DNA of 64,000 nt, from assembly GCA_015680685.1 (NCBI GenBank), contig MNCI01001921.1, positions 152,919 to 216,918 of the forward strand, in the 5' to 3' direction. Below, one piece after another: positions 28,586 through 40,745 of the stretch. The stretch's first letter is position 1. Each line of letters opens with the position of its first letter. The position numbers were made by a program, and so were the translations under genes. The stretch comes from Gnetum montanum (Eukaryota > Streptophyta > Gnetopsida > Gnetales > Gnetaceae). Under the pieces are notes generated by a model. That model did not search any database. It saw only the letters and a list, made by a program, of their open reading frames with translations, and had not been told where the DNA came from.

Positions 28586-31551
28586 TGTAGTGTTCTTTTG
28601 TTTTAGAGCTTGCTTGACCTAAGGGAGGGCATCCAAGAGGTCCTGGCCACTCCCCTATTTACCACCTTTTTCCTCTTCTATTCATCCTAGAAGATGAATT
28701 TCCCAAGGAGGTGTGGTTTCAGATATGGGTTCAGACCCTTTTTGGTGGGGCGGCGTGGACTGCATGGTTGTAGCAATATTCCTCTTTGGCAACTAGGGTG
28801 TAGACACAGGGGGTAAATATGTAGGCTTGGAAGTACCCAGGGTGGTACTTCCCCTCAACGTCTCGCCTATGAAATACAATTCTCATTTTTTAGGCTAAGA
28901 AGGCTGCACAGCTATCTTACGTGAGACGAGGGCTATTGAAGGAGTTGGTCCCCTGATGACAAATGGAGCTAACGATGTTAACTGGTGGGGTGGCATGGTT
29001 TCGCTAATGGATGGTGTGGGGGAGGATGCCCGAGACGGGACTCTTAGGAAAAACGGCTGTTGTGGGCTTTGATCAGCCACTGGTGATGCTATTGTGCTAC
29101 GTTGAGGCACACGAACCACAAATGGCTGCTGGGGTAGCCTAGGGATAATGTCGATGTCGATGGTGTTGATAACATAACCGACGTTGTTGGTGTTGAGAGG
29201 GTTAGTGTAGACATGCAAAGACTGATTCTTAGGATGTACTGGATTGCTTTCATCCAACACTAGTTTTCCCTCATCAATCATCCTTTGGATGTCATCCTTA
29301 AATGCTAGATAGTAATCTATATTGTGACCACACTGTTGGTGGTAGTCGCAAAACCTATCCAGCTTGAAACCCTTAGGAACTGGGGGCTCATTGGGTAGGG
29401 CCAAAGAGGGGTTTCTAAGGAGCTCACAGTAGTGTTGATGTTTCCTAAATCCCTCTTTTGACATCTACTTGTGTTGGATGTATCCCACTGCCAGTAGCTG
29501 CTTTAGAAGATCTAAAGGCTTGACAAGTAGTGGGGTGTACTTTGAGCAATCTTTATGCTCAAATTTTGGTTTGGGTTGCGCAGATGTCTCAAGTGTGGGT
29601 CCAGAAGGTTGTGCTGCATTTCCCTACTTCGATGCAAGATTAGCTGTGGGTGCAACTAGTCTTTTGTTGTTCTTGTTACCTTTGTTATTAGGTTTGGGCT
29701 TGGCCTTATTTGCCACAGCGGCCACTATGACTATTGTATCCTTACCCTTATCCTTATTTGTGAATGTGTTCTTGAAAGCAACATAGGCTAGGTCTTTGCT
29801 CATCTCAGCCATGTCCTGTATGCTCTTAGTCTGAGCGAAGGCTTGACTAAGGGTGTAAGAAGCAAGGTAGTACAACTTAGACTTGATGAAGTCATTCACT
29901 GCAACCTTGAAGATGGCCAGCAAGTGGGCCTGCATAATGGGCTCACAGATTTCATTAAGGGTTGTGATCCAACACTGGATGAATTTCTGGACTAGTTCCA
30001 GAGGGTCCTACTTCACGCTCATCAATTGATCCAGTGTGATTTCTGGCTTCAAGTTATACTTGAAGTGTGTCATGAACTAGGTTAGAAGCTCCTCCAGGGT
30101 TGAGATAGAGGAGCATGGCAGGGTGCGATACCAGTCCATGGCCTTTTCAGCTAGAGACATGGCAAAGACATAGATAATCATGTGCGACCATTGTTGTAGT
30201 AGTAAGGACTTAGACCTAAAGGTAATAAGATGTGCATTGGGATCCCCCTCCCTGTTGTATTTCTTGAAGTGGTAAAGGGACATCCTTGGGGGTAGTGTTA
30301 GTGCAGGGATTGCAGGGCTGATGGGGTTGTCCTGGTAAAAGTCCATGAATTGTACCATGTCAGACCCGAAAGCCTTGAGGCATTTTATTTCCTCAGTAAG
30401 GGTCTGGATAAGCTAGAACACTTGATCCAAGCCCTGCAATAGTGCGGATGGTTAGGGGACTGCCAAGGTAGCTCCCATTTGTGAAATGGTGGGGGTAGCA
30501 GCGTGACCCATCGACAGTATCATCGGGGTGGCCCATGTGAATGGTGCTACTTGGGTTGTCCACCACCCGATAGGTGATGTTGTTGGGCAGCAACCGTGGG
30601 TTAAGCTATGGGATAGACTGCTTGGGTTTCCAGTGGAACAGACCATAGCCCTATGCTAAGCTGTACCACTTGTGGGGTTTGGTAAATTTGCTAGTGAACA
30701 TGGTGAGACATCTGCAATGGTAGTGTAGTAGGGGGAGCAGTGAATGGGGTCCACCATGTGGATGAACCTGGGCCCACCACTGATGATGGAACATGTGTAA
30801 ATGCAAAAATGGAAGTGGAAGCTACATATGACTGTGAAGTAGGTACAGTGTGAACATGTGGTAGGGTAGTCATGATTGGTGTGTGATGTGCTATAGGAAT
30901 GGGCTGATGAATAGTTTGCAGAGGAATAATGGCTGAAAATGAAATAGGGGAATAAGGGCATTGATATGTCGAAGAGATGACATGGCTACCCATTGCAAAT
31001 GTAATTGTAGGTTAAGAAAGTGTAGGTGCAATCACGAAGGGAGCGGCGATAGACAATGGGTTGGTCCAGAAAGATTGGGTAGGAGGGATGGTAANNNNNN
31101 NNNNNNCCCCCCCCCCCCCCTCATCAGATTTGGAATCAAGTTCATCTTGTCTATCTTGGAAGGTCTCCTCATGATTAGAAACTGTGTCCTACTGCTCCCT
31201 AAGTCTAGCCAACTAGATTAGCTGGTCTAGTAACCATTGATTTTTCTATGTCAAAGGAATGGAAGCGTCGGGAGTGGGAACAAATTCCTTCCCTTTGTAG
31301 TAGATGAACTCCAAGCTATATTTTTCTTCCAGTTCTTGCACATTCAAGGGCAAGTTTGCCTGCACCTTTACATAGAGAAAGTTATAGTGCTCATGTTGCT
31401 AGGCTAAGCCCTCAGGTCCTCAATTTTGGATCTTGAGAGATCCACGTAGTTTGTGTGTCGAGCTGAGTGGTTGCTTAGCATCCGTGATGCCTTGGATTGT
31501 GAAGGGAACCTTAGTGCTAAAGGTGTTAGCAGCAGTGCTTGGGGAAGTCAT
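28586..31551 (-). pseudogene. Decayed gag, Tat-like element
   Basis: Probable start at 31551 (MTSPSTAANTF), about 390 bases inside the PBS. A Pro/Thr/Ser/His-rich segment lies at 30993-30690. The gag core follows with FKKYNREGDPNAHLITF (about 30260) and AEKAMDWYRTLP (about 30140), a Lys/Asn-rich stretch (KPKPNNKGNKNNKR, about 29670), then a zinc-knuckle-like CDYHQQCGHNIDYYLAFKDD (about 29350) in which the last expected Cys is Tyr. A second Pro/Ser-rich region runs 29150-28900. The assembly gap at 31095-31106 lies inside it. Confidence 0.8.
31095..31120. other. Assembly gap: 12 N plus 14 C
   Basis: Twelve undetermined bases are followed by fourteen C. Gap size and the C run are probably sequencing or assembly artefacts, so the reading frame of gag across this point cannot be trusted. 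Confidence 0.9.
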
Positions 31552-31938
31552 TATTATGAAGCTAAATGATTTTGCAAACAAGAAAAACAAGGAAACCAGA
31601 AAGTGATCAAAAGGCTTTATGTCTCACCGGATTCCAAAGGAATCGTCAGAGTGACTGATCTGTACCACACGATGCATAAACAACCACAAAAGGGTGTCAT
31701 GTTCACACCAGTGTGTGATAGGGTATAGAACACACTCAAGACTACCGTAAGAAAAACAAGTCAACTAGTGATCAGAGGCTTTATGTCCTACAGGGTTTCG
31801 AAGGAATCATTGAAGTGACCGATCTGCACCACACAATGCATAAATAATCACAAATGGATGTCAAGTTCATGCAAATGCATATCAAGGCGCAGAATGCTTA
31901 CAGAACTACCGTAAAATATGGAAAGGGAACCAAAAGAC

Positions 31939-31954
31939 CCTCATTCTAGTGCCA
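31939..31954 (-). other. Candidate primer binding site, Tat-like element
   Basis: Minus strand reads TGGCACTAGAATGAGG, seven bases after the end of the 5' LTR. TGG start and position fit a PBS. The tRNA is not assigned; the internal CACTAG may be a deaminated CGCTAG. Confidence 0.5.
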
Positions 31955-31961
31955 GAAAAAC

Positions 31962-33660
31962 TATAGCGACCGAAAACATCAACAGCTGGAAAACACCAAG
32001 AGGTCGTCCATCATGACAGTCTTAACCCTGGATCCACATGAGGGCTATGCTAGATAAAATGGAAACAGGGCATCGTAAATGGTCTCGTTGATCAGATAGG
32101 AACTTAGTTAGTGTTACTATAACCTTTTGCAAATAGATAATTTGAAAAAAAGACTTATAGCATAAACTAATAATCTTTAAACATAGAAGGGGCTAAAAAT
32201 GATGTAAAATGCGATGATAAGAAGGAAAACAAAGTAAAATGCAGTTAGGAAAATGCACTGTTTCAAGATTATGACTTCACTCTATTAAGGTGGATACAAT
32301 TAGTTGCATGGCACTGGGGGATGCAGAGATCCCAAGAGTATCCAAGACATTTAGAGCAAGAGAGCTATACACTTGAATGTGGACTCAGGAGTCAACAATG
32401 CAAAATGCTACAGAGATAGAAAGAGAGAGTGAAACAGAATGCCAAATGAGAGTGCTAACTATTTACAATGCCAAACAAGATGTTTACAATGCTCAAGATT
32501 ACAATGCTAACTCTTTTTCTTGCCAACCAACCAAATCACCAACCAACCCTTTAACCATTGCTCATCGAGCTATTTATAGGACTAAGGACATGTGAAAGAT
32601 GCGGTTTGGATGCCACGTGTCATGGGCCCTTGTTGACATGTCTATGCTGCATGGACATGCAGGACCATTAGACAAGCCTACCATGCTGTAATTACAGGCT
32701 TTCCAAGCTATAATTACACTGTTAGAACTTGGAGACGTGTGCCAATGATACAAATAGATGAAGTGCATTGATGTAGTGTAACTACCTGCTATGCTATGTT
32801 ATGCTTTGTAGTGTAGTATGTTGGTGTAGCATAGCATCTTGCTACGCTATGCAGCGTAGCATAGCGTAGCCACCAGTTTGAAGCAAAAACTTGTGTTGTG
32901 TCCTACTGTATGTGCTGGAGACCTTTGAAGTGCTCTAACTATTTTTTGCATATTTTCTATGCTATGCTATGCTACGTAGCATAGCAGAGCGTAGCAGATG
33001 GACTTAATCACGAAAACGTAAAAAATATGCAACCTTTGCCTTTTGTAATGTGAAACTTGTGAACTTCCTAATTCTGCACTTTAAGATGCCTTTTGTTGCT
33101 CTCATAGGGTTGCTACATTGTGCTATGCTATGTAGCCTAGCATAGCATAGAAACCAACATGGCTTGCTTTTTGTTGAGTTTGCCACTTTTTGGTGGAAGG
33201 AGCCATTGCTAAAGGACTTGGAGCCGAGTGAAGGAATTGTTTTCAAAGGCCAAAGGTGCTAACTAAGTGCAATTGAAATCATGAGTAAGTCAAGCCTTCC
33301 TATTTTTCTCTTGCTATGCTATGCTACACTTTGTAGCATAACATCTTCTCTTGTGACAATTTACAGTTGATTTCTTAAATGACTATCTCCCAAAGTTGCT
33401 ACGCTACATAGCGTAGCGTAGCATGACAAACTCCTTGACTAGAAAACATGCCAAACTATTTCATGCATTTTGAGCACCACCGACAACTTTCTGCATCATT
33501 TCTATGTAGGCTGTTAGCTGGGTGAATTACACAGCTAGAAAACTTGCCAAATTGTACAGCTTAAACTTAGAGCATCCATTTCTTGCTAGAGTGACATGAT
33601 GCTGCCTAAATTGTGAAGACTTGGTGAAGCAAGAATGCCCTGAAAATTTAGGGTATTTCA
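31962..33660 (-). repeat. 5' LTR of the Tat-like element
   Basis: Partner of 16182-18001. It begins tatagcg at 31962 and ends ...gggtatttca at 33660, followed by the duplication agttt. A TATA box (minus CCTATAAATA) lies at 32571-32580. It carries only a 30-bp version of the repeat that is four-fold in the other LTR. Confidence 0.88.
32571..32580 (-). promoter_or_regulatory. TATA box, 5' LTR of the Tat-like element
   Basis: Minus-strand CCTATAAATA in conserved surroundings (minus GCTCGATGAGC downstream). It is the probable promoter of the full-length element transcript. Confidence 0.6.
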
Positions 33661-33665
33661 AGTTT
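33661..33665. other. Right target-site duplication
   Basis: agttt directly after the LTR end, matching ggttt at 16177-16181. From here the RT of element B resumes. Confidence 0.7.
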
Positions 33666-34300
33666 ATCTCTACATATCTCTCGAATACTTGCTTAAGTTA
33701 GTCCATGGCTTGCTTGAAGGTAGCTCCATAGGTGGAAAAGTCATCCATGAAGACTTAAACACCACTACCAATTTGTTGTTGAAAGATTCTAAGGACCAAG
33801 AATTGAAATGTTGTAGGGGCATTGCATAGGCTAAGAGGCATATTTTTTTAATGAAGAAATCCCCCAGGGACTTATGAATGTTGTCTTGGCATGATCTTCA
33901 GGTGTGATTTGGAATTGGTTATAGTCACTATAACCATCCAAGAAGCTATAATAAAAATGCTCAGATATGATGTATAACACCTGATGTACAAATGACAAAG
34001 AAAAATAATCTTTAAATTTTGCCATATACAATAGCCTAAAGTTGATGAAAATCTACCATTTTCCTCCCTTCTTTGGTACAATTACAAGTGGGCTAACCCA
34101 GTCACTATCCACGATGGGATAAATGAACCTTTCCTTGAGGAGTTGCTCTATCTCCTTCTTGATAATTTTCTTCAACTTGGAGTCTAGTCACATCTATGAT
34201 TTCCTTCTAGGATTTATGGTTGAGTCAATGTAAATATAAAGCTGGCATCTCCTTGGACCAATTCTAGTTAGCTTAGGATATGACCAAGAAAAAGCTATTG
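33666..34300 (-). pseudogene. N-terminal RT fragment, element B
   Basis: Catalytic box VFMDDFST at about 33760-33735; YYSFLDGYSDYNQF in the palm (about 33945-33905); and, in a neighbouring frame, IVPKKGGKW-type sequence near 34075. It continues directly with 16181 once the nested element is removed. Confidence 0.78.
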
Positions 34301-34749
34301 ACTATTTGTTTCCTATGTTGAACAACTTTTCTTTTATTTAGGAGAAATTTTAACATTAAATATGACTAGTTTACCATCCTTTAGAAATACATATTCCATA
34401 CCAACTAGTAAAGTTTTTAGTTCTAAGAGCTCTTGCTTAAAGTGATTAGGGATTTTCAACTCTCCCCAACAAGTATCATCAACGTCATTAGAGAGTTGGG
34501 AATGAACTTGTTTAATTTCATTCATGCCTTCAACATATGCATAAGTTAGGCTCTTAGTTGGCTCTATGCATAATGTGCTACTATTAGAATTAGCTATTAG
34601 CCATTAGGTACCCTCCTATTTTTTGGTTGTTGCATACAGACCCCTTCAAGTATTAATTTCTTATGCACACTAATTGCATACTTTAATGTATGTGCTTTTG
34701 ACTGACCAAATCTTTTGCATGAAATTGCATCCATTGTTGCTATATGTGA

Positions 34750-35200
34750 TGCATGGAATATGCTTCTTCTCAATCTTGCTCAGTTCATTTTCCTTGGATA
34801 TTTTTAAAGATAGGTCCTTATGCCCATTTGCATATCAACTATACTTAACCAAGCTCTTCCCATGATGATGGGGAAGTCACTTTTGTAGTTGTTCACCTTG
34901 ATTACTAGAAAATTAGCAGGATAGGACCACCCACAAACTATGGTCATAATTTTCTCTATGAATCTTAAAGGGATAGTAATCTACTGATCTTCTAATTCTA
35001 AATAGATGTTAATCTTCTTGAGAAGTGGTAAGTTCCAGGCCTTATACATGTTAGGAGAGATGAGATTAACTCCAAAAATAGAGTTAAGAAAAGCTTTGCA
35101 TGGCTCCTATCCAAAAGTATGTAGATAGATGAGTTGAATTCCTAGATTATATTTTTTTGTAGGAAGATTGCTAGCTTTGATCTATTTAGAAACAATATGA
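34750..35200 (-). pseudogene. Decayed protease, element B
   Basis: The position of the active site reads LNSIFGVNLISPNMYKA at about 35090-35045, with Asn-Ser-Ile where Asp-Ser-Gly is expected, so the enzyme is dead. Downstream homology to the protease of A continues to about 34840. Confidence 0.65.
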
Positions 35201-35289
35201 GTTAGTATTACAATGTGGATCTTAGGCAGCACTTGGTTTGAAGAGCACTAGAAGGTATTTTATGTAGAGGATTAGGATGCTAGAGATGT

Positions 35290-37677
35290 AGGGCGATTAG
35301 CCAAAGTAGTTTGTGAGGGTTGGAGAGGACTATTGGTTTAGAAGAAAGGTCTTTTTCTTGATTGATTATCCAAACCACTTGGTTGAAAAATTGATTTTGA
35401 TTGTACAACCCTTGTAGCATTTCATTGTTACAGCTATAGAGGAATCTCACCTTGATGGATGGTGCAGGAGGTAACTAGGTTCAAGGTGGAGGTGTACATG
35501 TAGAGGGATGTGAAGGATGATATGGATATGGATATGGGTTTTCCCTTTGAGTAGATGATGAATGTGTTCCATGGTACTCTGGAGGGTAATAGTGATGCTG
35601 GAATGATGTATGACTTATCGAACTTCTAGGGGAGATGGGTTGCTAAACATAGTACCCATATGGATCTGGTTGCCTATAAGGGTACTACTACCTTGGTGGT
35701 GACATTCCCCATGATTTTGGTTGGTACCACTATTAGTATTGTTCATATGGTTATGGAGGAGTTCCACTTGGATAGTAAGATTGTTGTTGTTAGTGGAACT
35801 ACCATGGATTGCCTTGAGGATAAGATAATTGTCTTAGAGCTTGCCTATGTGCTAGGAGAGGATTCAATGTGTACACCCTAGACTCTTGTAAGTGTAACAT
35901 CATAGGATAACATCCCTTTGGATGTTTATATTGATATATGTCACATTTTTTTCATCATCAGAGTCAGACTCCATAACTTCCTCTATTATAGGAGCTTTGG
36001 CCTTACCTCTTTGGTAGGCACATTTAGCTTCTTTTCACCTCCTACGATTACAATCACTATTTTGCATTTTGGATTCTTCAATAATCTTCAAAGAAGTTTG
36101 AAATTTTTCATCCAAAGAGTCCCATAATTTTTCAACCTTTGTGGAAATGTCGAAAATAGATTTTTGGATGGGCATGGTTTTTCTATTCACCACTTCATCA
36201 AGTGGTAACTTCTCCTCATCACAAAATTGGACCTCTCATTTTCTGATGGAAGGGTCCGTATTACACTCTTTAGCACTTTTCCTTTTTTGTAGCTCATCTT
36301 TTTATTTTACTACCTGCTTAATTAACCTTTGGATCTAATGAGATCTTAGTTTAGATAATCTTCCTTGAGCATACAATCGAAGGGTTCATCTTATTTCTAC
36401 TATGAATCCATGTATGATGTGGCAAAGTTGTTTTCTCTAAGAATAATCATGGCTAGGTCATCAATGTAAGAGTTAATAGTATCACCCCATAGTGGCATCC
36501 AAGTGTTCATGTGCTCCCTATTTCTAGCCTTGGATTTTCCTTCTTAAATTAGACACTCTGGAGTATGTCTGATATTTTTCATTGACTCGTTCTAACATTG
36601 TACTCCATTTGCAGATACATTCCAACTCTAAGGACCAGTACTAGCTTTTAGCTTCCTTAATGAGTGTCCTTGGGAAAAGCTTGAGTTTCTACCATTGATT
36701 TTCTATGTTTTATAAGGCATAGGCATCATGAAAAGCTTGTAGATGTGTTTGCAGACCAGAGTTGTATCACCCCTCAGTTCTTGACATATTATTCATGTCT
36801 AGGTGGTTGATCCAACTATCCTTCATATTCCTATTTGGGACTTTTACTACCTCCAAAATGTTGAGAATACTTCAACTTGCCAATAGAGCTTCATCATCAT
36901 CGTTGTGTTGATGATTCCGATGATGGTTTCAACCACCCCTTCAATTTTGGTGGCTTTCATGATCATTGTTATTTCATTGATCACCTTCATCATGATTGTT
37001 TTGACAATGACTTCCATGAGAATTATTAGATGAAGTGGAATGTTCAAAATTGGATGAAGAGGATGAAGAGGAAGGTGGATCACCATCGCCACCACAATTT
37101 CCACCACCACTCTTATGCTTGTTACGATCACCATCCTTATATCCCTTATTGTTATGATGTTTACCTAAGTCCCTACCTTGGCTATCACTCTTTCCTCAAC
37201 CTAGTTTATGAATACTAGATCATAGTGTTATGTTCACACCCTCACCATTAGTAATAGGGGGTGGAGAATCTTCATGTTGAGAACCCTCAAGTGGAGGATC
37301 CTCTTTGTCCTCTTGATCTAGTAGGAACAAGGGGTTAGTGAAATGTTTTCCCTTTGTAGCATCGTGGAGCTTCTCCTGATATTTATCTTGTTTTTGTTGT
37401 GTTTTAGTTGGATAGTATTTTTGAGTTTCATACCCATCCACACCATACTATTTATGAATATCTACTATGCCCAACTTCTTAAGGGTCTTGAATAGCATTC
37501 CAGGCATAGATCTATCAGGGGGCAAGACAATATTGCACTCCATATCACACCATCTTAGTTATTCATTCTAATGTAGGTGAAATTTGGCACAAACTCATCT
37601 AGATGAGTGTATACCATCTTGCATTCCTATGAAACCTATAGTTTGGTATCTTCATGCTCACGAGAAGAAGAAGACAT
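35290..37677 (-). pseudogene. Decayed gag, element B
   Basis: The start ATG at 37677 (MSSSSREHED) corresponds to MSPSS in A. A His/Asn/Ser-rich stretch near 37110-36940 and the core LDMNNMSR...HLQAFHDAY near 36800-36720 align with A and F. The Tyr/Pro/Gln tail is near 35690-35600. Stops and frameshifts are frequent. Open frames in other phases here (Val/Ile/His-rich) are shadows. Confidence 0.7.
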
Positions 37678-37812
37678 GTTGCAAAACAAAATAAATTTAT
37701 CAGTGTGCTTTTATAATTATATGTGTAGTGGGAATGATATTGATCTTTAGGTTCGTACAACGATATTAGTGGTATTCACTTAGACCTAAATAGTACATGT
37801 TTCACAAACAAA

Positions 37813-37832
37813 GTTCTTGGAAATGACACCAA
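37813..37832 (-). other. Primer binding site, element B
   Basis: Minus strand reads TTGGTGTCATTTCCAAGAAC, abutting the LTR start. It aligns with the tRNA-Asp-type PBS of A after several transitions. Confidence 0.65.
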
Positions 37833-38773
37833 TGATGAGCAGCGAGGTACCCCTACACCCAACCATACGAATGACAAAGCATTCACGCATGATCTAGTTG
37901 AATTCTGTGGACTTTATCATTTTTGGTGCACTAGTCCTTTAGGAAGTGAATCTAGCCTTAAGGTCAATCATTGTCCTTCTAATTACACTTGTGATGTATA
38001 TTGGTATGGTTAAGTGTAATTGAGGCATATGATTTTTATCATTTTGTATTTTATAAGTGGTGCTCAAAATATAGATAAAAGGAGTTTGATTAACTGATCT
38101 AAATTAACATATTAACTAGCATTTAACAAATCCTAACATAAGCATCTGGTCCTACTTTCCATACACAACCTAAACCCATGTATCCACTATTGGGTGACCA
38201 AGCACTATGCTACTGGGCAAAGCAAGCAAGAACATTGCTAGGATTACCAAGCGAATATGTGGTATGCTTGAAGTAGTCAGACTTATGTGTGTAATCTACC
38301 TTACATAATTGCTTCATTAATGTAATAACTGAAAACTATTTAATAACTAATTAAAATTAAAATCATTTAAGAAATAATTAAAACATTAAATGCATAAATA
38401 AAATAGCTAATATATCCAGAGTGTTGCAAGGTTTATCAGAAAGCTCATCTTTATTGTTGCACACACTATCATGCTCATGTATAATAATGCTCAAATAAAG
38501 ATCCATACAATCAATGACTCCTGCTACAGGAACTTGGGGGAAAAATTATAACTTTCAAATGGAAAAACTATAAGATATTCACTAGAACTACAATCTTTAC
38601 TTTCCATAAATATGGCTGCAAACACATATTTATAGCTGATTTTTGACACTACATTGACAGGGCCTCATCGACACATGGTAAGATGCATTGACTAGGCCTC
38701 ATCAACAAAGCCTAGTTGATAAGGCCACATCGACGAGGCCTTGTTGTTGCAGCCAAATTAAAGTGACTCACCA
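37833..38773 (-). repeat. 5' LTR of element B
   Basis: Begins tgatgagcagcgaggtac at 37833 and aligns with 8818-9799 and the other Athila-like LTRs through the U5/R part (cattcacgcatgatct, aagctcatctttattg). The U3 part carries repeats of gactaggcctcatcaac / cctagttgataaggcc (38650-38750). The right border is set at ctcacca and could be off by a few tens of bases. Confidence 0.7.
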
Positions 38774-40690
38774 CTATTTATGCTAATCATCCACATGGCT
38801 CAGTTTTTCACCCTTTTTGTTTTTCACCTTTTTATTTTATACATTTTTGTTTTATACTATTGATTTTTATTCATTTTCTCAATTTTTATTTTACAACATT
38901 GTTAATATGTTTTATATTTCTTGAATATTTTATGCTTTTTTATATATTTTAATTTATTTTATCTTCTTTTTGTTTGTGACTTTTCACTATTTTTGGTAAT
39001 AAGGATGCTTTATTGCTATAGGACATAGTGCCACTATTACTGTTTACTAATGATGATTTTTGCTTAATGTTGGGATTGTCAATGTCAATTTCTATTTTTG
39101 AATTCTGTCTAATATCTATGACATGGTTTATTTTTCATGGAACAGGTAGTGATGCACATCATCCATCCATCCATAAACTCTATGGTTTTCCTTATTCTGG
39201 AATTGTGAGGTTCCTTTTATTAAGGAAACTTTTAATAAATTGGTGACCTTGGTAGTTTTTAGACTTGGAGAGGATTCAAAGGTTTGCACAGGGTGTGACT
39301 TGAAGGGGACTCAATACTCTTTGTACTCTTCTACTTGCTTGAATGCTTAGGTGTTTCTCATAGACTACTTACTATTCCATGTCAACCATGTTTAAAAGTC
39401 AAATAAACTCTTTGTTGGTGTGGTTTCCATTCAAAAAGGAAAAAAAACAAACAAACAAGATGATGGGCATTCAAAGCAAATTTCTTAGACAAATAAACAA
39501 GCTACCAGCACTAGTGATGGGACTAGAAAGACATGTTACCTATGCCTAAAGGTCCCCTTTAACTAAGGCCTTCTCTCACTTCCTACATCTCTTTTCTTCT
39601 CTTTATAGAATGGTGCTTGTCTTGTGGGAGCACTCTTGTGTTTTGAGGGGTGGATTGATCTTGATGTGACAATGCAAAGTTACTAAAAGAGGCTAGTTTT
39701 GGTCTAGACTAAGGATGGATCTTCTTAGGTAATTTTAAACACAAACTTCACAAGGGACTTCTTATGACCTCAATTCAGGATTCCACCCTACCTTCTTAGT
39801 CATCCATCTATGTTTCCATAACTCACCTCACTGTTAATTTTTGTGTTATGTTTCATTTCTTAGTCTAATGTGTTATAATTCTTGGATAGATTCTTTCTGG
39901 TTGGTCCTTAACTTTTCTTGAACATTTATCAACTATGGGGCCCATAGACTCCTTAGTTGAGGTTATGCAAGGAAAAAAAAGGGCATGTGCCTGTTATGGG
40001 AAGGATCCACTTATATATCTCTTCATTTAGATAGTTATGTCCCTTATCTTATACATTTATATAATCTTATCTTTTGCAAATTCCATTGTGTATTCCACTT
40101 TGTGCTCCTTAAACTCTCATTAAATTCATTTTCCAAACCATTTTCTCAATTTTCTAAATTTGTTGAGGTTCAAAAACATCTTCTACTATTTTCATCATGT
40201 TCATGGATTTTTGGGCTTCCATTTGATCCCAATTTCACTCAAAAACTCCTTGTATTTTGGAAGTTGACCAAAGTTAATGATGGTCAATAGTTGCATCGAC
40301 TAGGCCTAGTTGACGTAGTCGACCTTATTGACTATTGACTAGGCCAAGTTTGACACAAACTAAAAACCTTATTGAGCCCATAACTTTCCAATTGTTTGTC
40401 CAAAACATTCCATTCTTTGATCCTGTAGCTACCAGAGGTAACCTCTTAATTATGGGGGCTGCAAACCTTAAGGTTTTTGATAAATGTTTTTGAAATTTTT
40501 TCTAACCTTACCAAAAGGTTAATGAATGCAATGGTATGAAACCATCAATATTTGAGAAGTTAACCCTTCTAACATCCTCTGGAATGATTTATTAACATTA
40601 AAATACAAATAAAATAATAATTAAAATTTATGAAATTAGCCATAATCATAACTTAGCCAAGTGTAACTATTCCAAGGAGATAAGGTATCC
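38774..40690 (+). other. Non-coding tract of element C
   Basis: T-rich start (tttttcaccctttttgtttttc), then blocks that are the reverse complement of those in A, B and D. These include gtgtgacttgaaggggactcaa near 39290, gggcatgtgcctgttatgg near 39980 and the block at 40640-40690 (ccataatcataacttagcc, then aagtgtaact and gataaggta). No credible gene. Confidence 0.6.
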
Positions 40691-40745
40691 CAATTGTTCT
40701 AGGTTACACAACAATTGCTATCCCATAGTCATGTTGTGATTACAA

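Larger units (their letters stand above)
16182..33660 (-). mobile_element. Tat/Ogre-like LTR retrotransposon carrying an antisense gene
   Basis: The element is about 17.5 kb, minus orientation: 5' LTR 31962-33660, PBS 31939-31954, gag, protease, an interruption of about 5.4 kb, RT-RNase H, a second RNase H, integrase, repeat array, polypurine tract and 3' LTR 16182-18001. Duplicate RNase H is a known hallmark of the Tat lineage, and an intron between PR and RT is known for Ogre. It is nested in element B with a 5-bp target duplication. By eye roughly one in eight to ten positions differ between the LTRs, mostly transitions, so insertion is old. The interruption contains a plus-strand, TATA-driven, multi-exon gene. 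Confidence 0.85.
8818..38773 (-). mobile_element. Athila-like LTR retrotransposon B, split by a nested insertion
   Basis: On the minus strand the order is 5' LTR (37833-38773), PBS, gag, protease, N-terminal RT, nested Tat-like element (16182-33660), C-terminal RT, RNase H, integrase, non-coding tract, env-like ORF, polypurine tract and 3' LTR (8818-9799). The RT sequences on both sides of the insertion join without loss when compared with the copies at 4.6 and 51.7 kb. The element is old: stops occur throughout and the protease active site is altered. Confidence 0.75.

Noticed and set aside
29469-29786. Plus-strand open frame with a hydrophobic Leu-rich stretch
   Set aside because: It is antisense to the Lys/Asn-rich gag segment of the Tat-like element; the apparent membrane segment is a by-product.
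30656-30993. Two overlapping Pro/Ser/His-rich open frames
   Set aside because: Both lie in the gag spacer of the Tat-like element; only one phase can be gag and neither is a separate gene.
36847-37134. Val/Ile/Met-rich minus-strand open frame
   Set aside because: A shadow of the His/Asn/Ser-rich part of gag in element B.
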